The position numbers were made by a program, and so were the translations under genes. Of a stretch of DNA of 64,000 nucleotides, positions 59,619 to 64,000 are shown in pieces. The stretch is taken from contig DATMJO010000022.1 of NCBI GenBank assembly GCA_035553855.1, positions 1 through 64,000 on the forward strand. The letters run 5' to 3'. The stretch comes from JBBDYQ01 sp035553855. Lineage in GTDB: Bacteria > Actinomycetota > Thermoleophilia > Solirubrobacterales > Thermoleophilaceae. Under the pieces are notes generated by a model that saw nothing but the letters and a program-made list of their open reading frames with translations, was not told the DNA's origin and ran no database searches. The stretch's first letter is position 1. The number at the start of each line of letters is the position of its first letter.

Positions 59619-60535
59619 CCCTCCTCCCCGACCGGCAGGCGCACGACCCCTTCGGGCGTGGCGGCGACGGCGAACGCGTCCCGCAGGGCGCTCTCCTCGA
59701 GCGCTCCGGCGGCCGCCAGCACGCCCGCGTCGTCGAGCCCGGTGACGAGCCAGATCGACTTCGACTCGGCGAAGCCCGTCGCGGCGAGGAGCCCGCTGCC
59801 GGCGGGCGCGGCTCGCGCGACGCGGGCGCGCTCGTCGAGCAGCTCCAGGCGGCCGTCGCGGAAGCGCGCGAAGACGCCACTGGCGGACGGCCCCTCGGTC
59901 ATCGCGTGGAGCGACTGCAGCCGCGCGGCCCGCTCCCAGCGCGCCACCACGACGCGGATGACCTCGCGCCCGGCCGGCGAGCCGAGCACCGCGGAGGTCG
60001 TGCGCGCCCCGACGGCGGCGAGGCGCTCCCTGACCAGCGCGCAGGCCTCCCCCTCCGGGGACTCGCACTCGATCCTGACGGGCAGCCGCTTGCCCTCGAC
60101 GCCGTGCGCGAAGGGCTCCGGGAAGGCGCCGACGATCGCCGGGATCTGCATCGCGGCGTCCCAGCGGCGGTGGTCCCAGGTCACGACGTCGCCGGGGTGG
60201 AGCTCGTACTCGTCCGCGCCCACCGACGACTCCATGCCGTTCACCCAGAAGAACCAGTCACGGCGCCCGCCGCCGCCGGCCGACCCGGCGAGGCCGTCGA
60301 TCGAGTGCACGAAGCGCCCGCCGAAGCGCGTCTCGACCTTGCGCTCGCTGCTCAGCAGGCGCATCACCGTCTCCCCCTCGCGGACGGTGGCGGTCTCCAC
60401 CGTGGCGAGCCGCTCGGCGCCGAAGTCCCGCGTCACGCGCACCTCGGCCCCGCCTTCGCGCTCCTCGCCCGGGCCGAGCCCGCAGCCCGGAAGGGCCAGG
60501 GCGAGCAGGCAGGCGGTCAGGGCGGCGCGGATCAC
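59615..60535 (-). CDS. Lipoprotein with transcobalamin C-terminal-like (DUF4430) domain
   Basis: The 306-residue protein has a lipobox (LLALALPGCGL). A DUF4430-type beta domain follows in about residues 30-130: VREGETVMRLLSS, GRFVHSIDGLAG, WFFWVNGMESSVGADEYEL and HPGDVVTWDHRRWD. This family (PF14478) includes the C-terminal cobalamin-clamping domain of intrinsic factor and transcobalamin. A further alpha/beta region (about 150-306) is unassigned. Tethered outside the membrane, it could close over B12 held by the alpha6/alpha6 barrel of the S-component fusion; that mechanism is inference. Confidence 0.82.
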   Translation of the reverse strand: MIRAALTACLLALALPGCGLGPGEEREGGAEVRVTRDFGAERLATVETATVREGETVMRLLSSERKVETRFGGRFVHSIDGLAGSAGGGGRRDWFFWVNGMESSVGADEYELHPGDVVTWDHRRWDAAMQIPAIVGAFPEPFAHGVEGKRLPVRIECESPEGEACALVRERLAAVGARTTSAVLGSPAGREVIRVVVARWERAARLQSLHAMTEGPSASGVFARFRDGRLELLDERARVARAAPAGSGLLAATGFAESKSIWLVTGLDDAGVLAAAGALEESALRDAFAVAATPEGVVRLPVGEEG

Positions 60536-61230
60536 CTGACGGCGACCCCCTCCGGGAACGAGCGGATGGCGCCCCGAAGCTCGGCGTGGACGCGGTGGCG
60601 TCCCGCGGGCAGGGCGAGCGTGGCGAGGCCGCGCTCGTCGGCGACGGCCGAGGCCGCGCCCGAGCGGACGGCCGCGCCCGCCGCGGGCGCCGCTTCGCCC
60701 TCGTCGTCGTAGGCGAGCACCCGCGCGGAGACGCCGCCATCGACCGCGCGGACGCGCAGGGCGAGCGTGCTCTGGCAGCCGCCCTCGCGGTCGAGGCGGC
60801 AGTGGAACCAGAGCACGCGCGCCCGGCCCCGGATCCGGCCGCGGCCGAACGGGCCGGACACCTCGCCTGCTCCGGTCGTGGCGAGGCGGTTGCCCACCTT
60901 GTAGACCCAGCCGCTGCGCCCGCGGGCGCGGTCGCGGCCGATCGCCCGCACGTACAGGCCGCCCGCGTCACGCGCCCGCCGCGAGCACGAGCCGAAGTCG
61001 CGCAGCGACACCCGCCGGACGCGCGAGCGGGTCAGCGCCGCGAGCGCCGTGCCGGCGGCCACCGAGCAGCGGCGGCGCCCGACGCGGACGGTCGCGGCCC
61101 GGGCGCGCAGCGTCTGGACCTGCGCGTCGCCGTTGCGCTTCACGACCATCTGCTCGATGACCGGCGGGGCCGCCGCGGCCGGCGCGGGAAGCGCGCCGGC
61201 CGCGACGGCGAGGAGAGCGGCCCGCCTCAC
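60532..61230 (-). CDS. Secreted DUF4430-like protein with C-terminal beta domain
   Basis: The 232-residue exported protein has a signal peptide (AALLAVAAGALPAPAAAA). The DUF4430-like domain has TVRVGRRRCSVAAGTALAAL, SGWVYKVGNRLATTGAGE and GRARVLWFHCRLD, where WVYKVGN parallels the WxxxVNG core of the family. Five or so cysteines suggest disulfides. The last 70 residues resemble a carboxypeptidase-regulatory or Ig-like fold (VLAYDDEGEAAPAAGA). The GTG start overlaps the first exported gene by 4 nt. It is a second candidate cobalamin cap. Confidence 0.72.
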   Translation of the reverse strand: MRRAALLAVAAGALPAPAAAAPPVIEQMVVKRNGDAQVQTLRARAATVRVGRRRCSVAAGTALAALTRSRVRRVSLRDFGSCSRRARDAGGLYVRAIGRDRARGRSGWVYKVGNRLATTGAGEVSGPFGRGRIRGRARVLWFHCRLDREGGCQSTLALRVRAVDGGVSARVLAYDDEGEAAPAAGAAVRSGAASAVADERGLATLALPAGRHRVHAELRGAIRSFPEGVAVR

Positions 61231-62360
61231 CCGGTGACCCGGAAGCGGACCTGCTCGAGGTCGCGGTTGAGCGAACGGTCGAGCACCTTCAGGTCGACGA
61301 TGTAGCGGGCCCCGTCAGGGAGCGACATGGGCAGGAGGTACGACCAGTCCGCGTCGTTCCCGAGGCGGATGAAGCGGGCGGACCCGCAGGAGCGCGGGCG
61401 GGTGAACACCTCGCGACTGCCGGACAGCCAGCGGCATCCGCCGCGGGCGATCAGGCGGACGCGCAAATACACCTGGTGGATGCCGCCCGCCTCCTCCACC
61501 GAGCCGCGCAGGAGGCGCGGCGCGCGCCGGTAGCGGCGGCCGTCGCGGAGCGTCGAGATCGTGGCGGACGGCGGCGTCGTGTCGGCGAGCGACTGCGGGG
61601 CGGTCGGCGACCCGCCGCCGTGCGGCGCGGGTGCCCCGGCGCGCGGCGTGTCGCACGCGCCGCTCCCCGGCTCGTACACGCAGACCTCGGCGGCGTTCGA
61701 GCGCACGGAGTCCGCTCGCTCCGCCTTGAGGCGCCGCGTCCCCGGCGTCGGGAACGAGAGCACGGCGCGCCCGTCCGCGGCGGTCTGCGCGCCGTGGACG
61801 GTGGCGTTCGCGACCGGTGCGTTCGTCTGGCCGTCGACGACCCGGACGCTCACCGGCTGCCCGGTCTCGGCCTTCTGCGGAGCGCTCAGGCGCAGCAGAT
61901 GGGTCTTCGAGAAGTAGTCGTAGGCGAACAGGACCTCGTCGCCCTGGCCCACCTTCTGCTGGCAGCCTCCGACGCTGCTGGACTGCCAGTTGTGCGCGTA
62001 GCCCCAGTAGCGGCTGTTCCCGAAGTCGCTGGCGTCGGGGCCGATCGAGTCGATGCCGTAGTCCTGGAAGCCGGACTCGTACCACGTGCCCTGCCAGGGG
62101 AAGCCGTTCGCGATCGAGGCGTCGTCGAGCGCGGTCGTCATCGTCGGGCCCGGAGTGCTGCTGGCGCCGTTGTTCGTGCCGTCGCAGACGTGCCGGCCGT
62201 CCATGTCGATCGTCTTGGCGTCGGTCGTCACCGGGCCCTCGAAGGTCGTCTGCGTGAGCCCTTCGACGCGCAGGTTGACGGTGACCGGGACCGCCTCGGC
62301 GACGGGCGCGGCGGTCGCCGCGAGAGTGGCCGCGAGGACCAGTGAGCTTCGGATATGCAT
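61227..62360 (-). CDS. Secreted protein, first gene of the B12 operon, DUF4430-like N-terminal domain
   Basis: The 377-residue protein has a signal peptide (LVLAATLAATAAPVAEA). The N-terminal domain opens VPVTVNLRVEGLTQTTFEGP and contains DMDGRHVCDGTNNG, YGIDSIGPDASDFGNSRYWG and QGDEVLFAYDYF. This is the layout of actinobacterial DUF4430-type secreted proteins. A beta-sandwich (VSVRVVDGQTNAPVANATV) and a C-terminal domain of unknown type follow. ATG 62360 has GGGGAGG about 6 nt upstream. As the gene next to the riboswitch it is the most directly controlled. Confidence 0.75.
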   Translation of the reverse strand: MHIRSSLVLAATLAATAAPVAEAVPVTVNLRVEGLTQTTFEGPVTTDAKTIDMDGRHVCDGTNNGASSTPGPTMTTALDDASIANGFPWQGTWYESGFQDYGIDSIGPDASDFGNSRYWGYAHNWQSSSVGGCQQKVGQGDEVLFAYDYFSKTHLLRLSAPQKAETGQPVSVRVVDGQTNAPVANATVHGAQTAADGRAVLSFPTPGTRRLKAERADSVRSNAAEVCVYEPGSGACDTPRAGAPAPHGGGSPTAPQSLADTTPPSATISTLRDGRRYRRAPRLLRGSVEEAGGIHQVYLRVRLIARGGCRWLSGSREVFTRPRSCGSARFIRLGNDADWSYLLPMSLPDGARYIVDLKVLDRSLNRDLEQVRFRVTG

Positions 62361-62394
62361 GAGTGCCTCCCCTTCCGCGAGGGATTCGTGGCGT

Positions 62395-62558
62395 GCGGCC
62401 GGAGGCAGGTCTCCTGACTCCCGGTTTCGCCTTCCCCGCGCCTTCCCGGCGAGCGACGCTCGCCAGTGGCCTTCGTGCGGGTGGCCTAGCCGGTCACAGT
62501 GGCGGGACCGCGCCGGATTCTCACCGGACTTCCCAAAACCACCGGCCCTATCGCGGCG
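62395..62558 (-). promoter_or_regulatory. Cobalamin riboswitch (B12 element)
   Basis: On the minus strand the RNA reads GCCGGTGGTTTTGGGAAGTC, then CCGGTGAGAATCCGG, GTCCCGCCACTGTGA, and near its 3' end AGTCAGGAGACCTGCC. These are the conserved core and the B12-box of the adenosylcobalamin-type riboswitch. It ends about 35-40 nt before the first gene and overlaps only slightly with the end region of the PAP2 gene. High B12 should switch off the whole operon to 55335. Confidence 0.95.
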
Positions 62559-62570
62559 GGAGGATACACC

Positions 62571-63386
62571 TCACCCGCGGGGGCGGGAGACCATCGCGAC
62601 GCCGACGAGCAGGGCGGCGGCCGCCGCGCCGATCGCGCCCGCGACGACGGCGAAGGCCGTGTGGCGCTGCGCGTAGTCGATCGCGTCGGGCGCGAGCGGG
62701 ATGGCGATCGCCAGCGCCGCGAGAAGCACCGCGGCCGCGGCCCAGCGCGGCCCGAGTTCGAGCGGGCGGCCGGTGCGCGCGGCGGCGGTGCGGCGGGCGT
62801 GGACGGCGCCGAAGGCGGCGAGGAACCACGCGCTCGCGACGAGGTAGCCGCCGAGGACGTCGCTCGGGTAGTGGCCGCCGCGGGCCACGATCGAGAAGGA
62901 GATGGCGAGCGTGAACAGCATGCCGAGGGCGGCCAGCGGCAGTCGGAGCACCGCGGGGGCGACGAGAACGGCCGCGAACGCGAGCGCCATCGACCCCGTC
63001 GCGTGCCCGCTGGGGAAGGCGGCCGCGTCGACCTGGTTGGGGCCGAGGAAGCGCTCGTGGCGTTCGAAGGCGAGCAGCGACTTGAGCGCCTGGGTCGTGA
63101 GCGCCGAGCCGCCGAGCAGGAGCGCGGCGACGAGCGCGCGCCCCGGGCGGCGGCGGGCGAGCGCGAGCAGCACCAGCGCGGCGGACATGACCGCGTAGGG
63201 CAGCGGGTCCGCCAGGGTGATGATGTCCTCCATCGCGCCCGTCCGCTCGAGCCCGACGAACCCGCGCAGCGCGGACCCGTCGGCCTCGCGCGCAGGCTCC
63301 CACCAGTAGGCGAGGACGAGCAGAACTACGAACGCGCCGGCGCACGCGGCGGCGCCGGCGAAGAGCCGTTTCGCGTCGCGATCCAC
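62571..63386 (-). CDS. PAP2-family membrane phosphatase
   Basis: The 271-residue protein has about six membrane helices and the three PAP2 motifs: KSLLAFERHERFLGP, FPSGHATGSM and RGGHYPSDVLGG. It could dephosphorylate undecaprenyl diphosphate or phosphatidic acid on the outer face. GTG 63386. Its 3' end abuts the cobalamin riboswitch, whose promoter must lie inside this gene; an AGGATA/TATCCT element at 62561-62566 is a candidate -10. Confidence 0.88.
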   Translation of the reverse strand: MDRDAKRLFAGAAACAGAFVVLLVLAYWWEPAREADGSALRGFVGLERTGAMEDIITLADPLPYAVMSAALVLLALARRRPGRALVAALLLGGSALTTQALKSLLAFERHERFLGPNQVDAAAFPSGHATGSMALAFAAVLVAPAVLRLPLAALGMLFTLAISFSIVARGGHYPSDVLGGYLVASAWFLAAFGAVHARRTAAARTGRPLELGPRWAAAAVLLAALAIAIPLAPDAIDYAQRHTAFAVVAGAIGAAAAALLVGVAMVSRPRG

Positions 63387-63452
63387 GCAGCGAACCTAGC
63401 CGCTGGGGAGCCCGTTCGCGGCCAATTCACCCGCTACACTCCGCGCCGTCCT

Positions 63453-63525
63453 GCCGCCATCGTCTAGGGGACTAGGACGCCGCCCTCTCACGGCGGAAAC
63501 CGGGGTTCGAATCCCCGTGGCGGTA
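63453..63525 (+). tRNA. tRNA-Glu (anticodon CTC)
   Basis: GCCGCCA (63453-63459) pairs with TGGCGGT (63518-63524) as the acceptor stem, with discriminator A. The anticodon stem CCGCC/GGCGG encloses the loop CTCTCAC, so the anticodon is CTC, reading GAG. The T-arm is CCGGGGTTCGAATCCCCG. CCA is not encoded. Confidence 0.97.
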
Positions 63526-63530
63526 TCCAG

Positions 63531-63556
63531 AGAACCCGCTCTAGCAGCGGGTTTCT
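63531..63556 (+). terminator. Terminator hairpin after tRNA-Glu
   Basis: AGAACCCGCT (63531-63540) pairs with AGCGGGTTTCT (63546-63556) with one bulge and a 5-nt loop, beginning 6 nt after the tRNA. The pairing reaches a short T-run, so it can serve as an intrinsic terminator. Confidence 0.75.
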
Positions 63557-63630
63557 CGCGTTCAAGGGATGGGTGCGGGCCAGTATGCGGGCCAAGGCGT
63601 CCGGTCGAGCGCCCAACACATGGGGCCGCG

Positions 63631-64000
63631 ATGGACTGGCTAACGAACGTGGTAGTGCCGGCCCTAGCGAGCGCGGGCATCGCCTGGATCGTCACCGCGG
63701 CGAAGGCGCGTGGCGAGCTCCGGAAACTGCGCGCTGAATACGGAGGGGCGCATTTCCAACACCGTCAGGGCGTCTACCACGATCTGTTGACCGCCGAGCG
63801 GAGGATGCGGCTGGTCTTGACGCAGGAAGGACACTCACCCGGCCGAGAGGGCTGGCAAGAGTTGGTCCGCACGTTCCATCACACCGTCAATGGCGTCATC
63901 ATCGCCGGCACGCAAAAGGCCGCTGACGCCGCGCAGCGGATCGAGCGGGCTTATGGGGATCGACCGTCCGCCGAGACGGCGAGGGCCAACGTCGAGGAAA
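63631..64000 (+). CDS. Partial gene running off the window, unknown membrane-anchored protein
   Basis: An open frame from ATG 63631 (MDWLTNVVVPALASAGIAWI) continues to the window end for at least 123 residues. It has an N-terminal membrane helix, then a soluble region with YHDLLTAERRMRLVL and LVRTFHHTVNGVIIAGTQKA. I do not recognise a family. Codon choice is clearly less GC-biased than in the rest of the window, and the gene follows tRNA-Glu directly, both typical of cargo in an integrated phage or plasmid. Confidence 0.6.
   Translation, partial: MDWLTNVVVPALASAGIAWIVTAAKARGELRKLRAEYGGAHFQHRQGVYHDLLTAERRMRLVLTQEGHSPGREGWQELVRTFHHTVNGVIIAGTQKAADAAQRIERAYGDRPSAETARANVEE

Overview
The window is a high-GC stretch (roughly 70-75% by eye) densely packed with genes. 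Most neighbours overlap by 4 nt (ATGA, GTGA or TTGA junctions) and GTG/TTG starts are common. A meso-DAP-type MurE (DNPR motif), an Rv1264-like adenylate cyclase, an Rpf-type transglycosylase behind a c-di-AMP riboswitch, an RG-rich Rho-like protein and no ftsA in the division cluster all point to Actinomycetota. The two-subunit glycine decarboxylase and the cyclic 2,3-diphosphoglycerate genes suggest a deep lineage such as Thermoleophilia/Solirubrobacterales; this placement is inference, as there is no rRNA to settle it.

Layout. 1-232: a perfect fold-back, probably a contig-end artefact. 102-4361 (-): glycine cleavage operon gcvT-gcvH-gcvPA-gcvPB, with a divergent GlmS-like SIS gene. 5506-26835 (-): the dcw division and cell-wall cluster, read right to left as mraZ, rsmH, ftsL-like, ftsI, murE, murF, mraY, murD, ftsW, murG, murC, murB, ftsQ, ftsZ. 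It starts from a promoter with MraZ boxes and is broken twice: by a plus-strand copper-protein gene (21348-23147) and by a five-gene island (10084-14010). 27174-36030: Flp/Tad secretion genes tadABC, a CpaB-like gene run from a two-component operon, ArfB, a VOC protein, an HxlR regulator with a thioesterase, rpf and rpiA. 36715-44761 (-): one overlapping operon with a nitroreductase, glpD, folP, a metallophosphoesterase, cyclic 2,3-diphosphoglycerate synthetase, 2-phosphoglycerate kinase, transaldolase and a Rho-like protein that has lost its catalytic residues. 44934-52579 (+): a six-gene operon of exported proteins. 52563-55269 (-): a GMC oxidoreductase with a small partner and a FadR-type regulator.

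55335-62560 (-) is the most interesting part. A cobalamin riboswitch is followed by three exported proteins, at least two with transcobalamin C-terminal-like (DUF4430) domains, then EcfT, a fused double ATPase, and an ECF S component fused to six prenyltransferase-type alpha/alpha repeats. Eukaryotic intrinsic factor and transcobalamin bind B12 between an alpha6/alpha6 barrel and a DUF4430-type domain. The operon therefore looks like a split bacterial transcobalamin wired to an ECF importer.

The right edge has a PAP2 phosphatase gene, tRNA-Glu(CTC) and the start of a lower-GC gene that may mark an integrated element.
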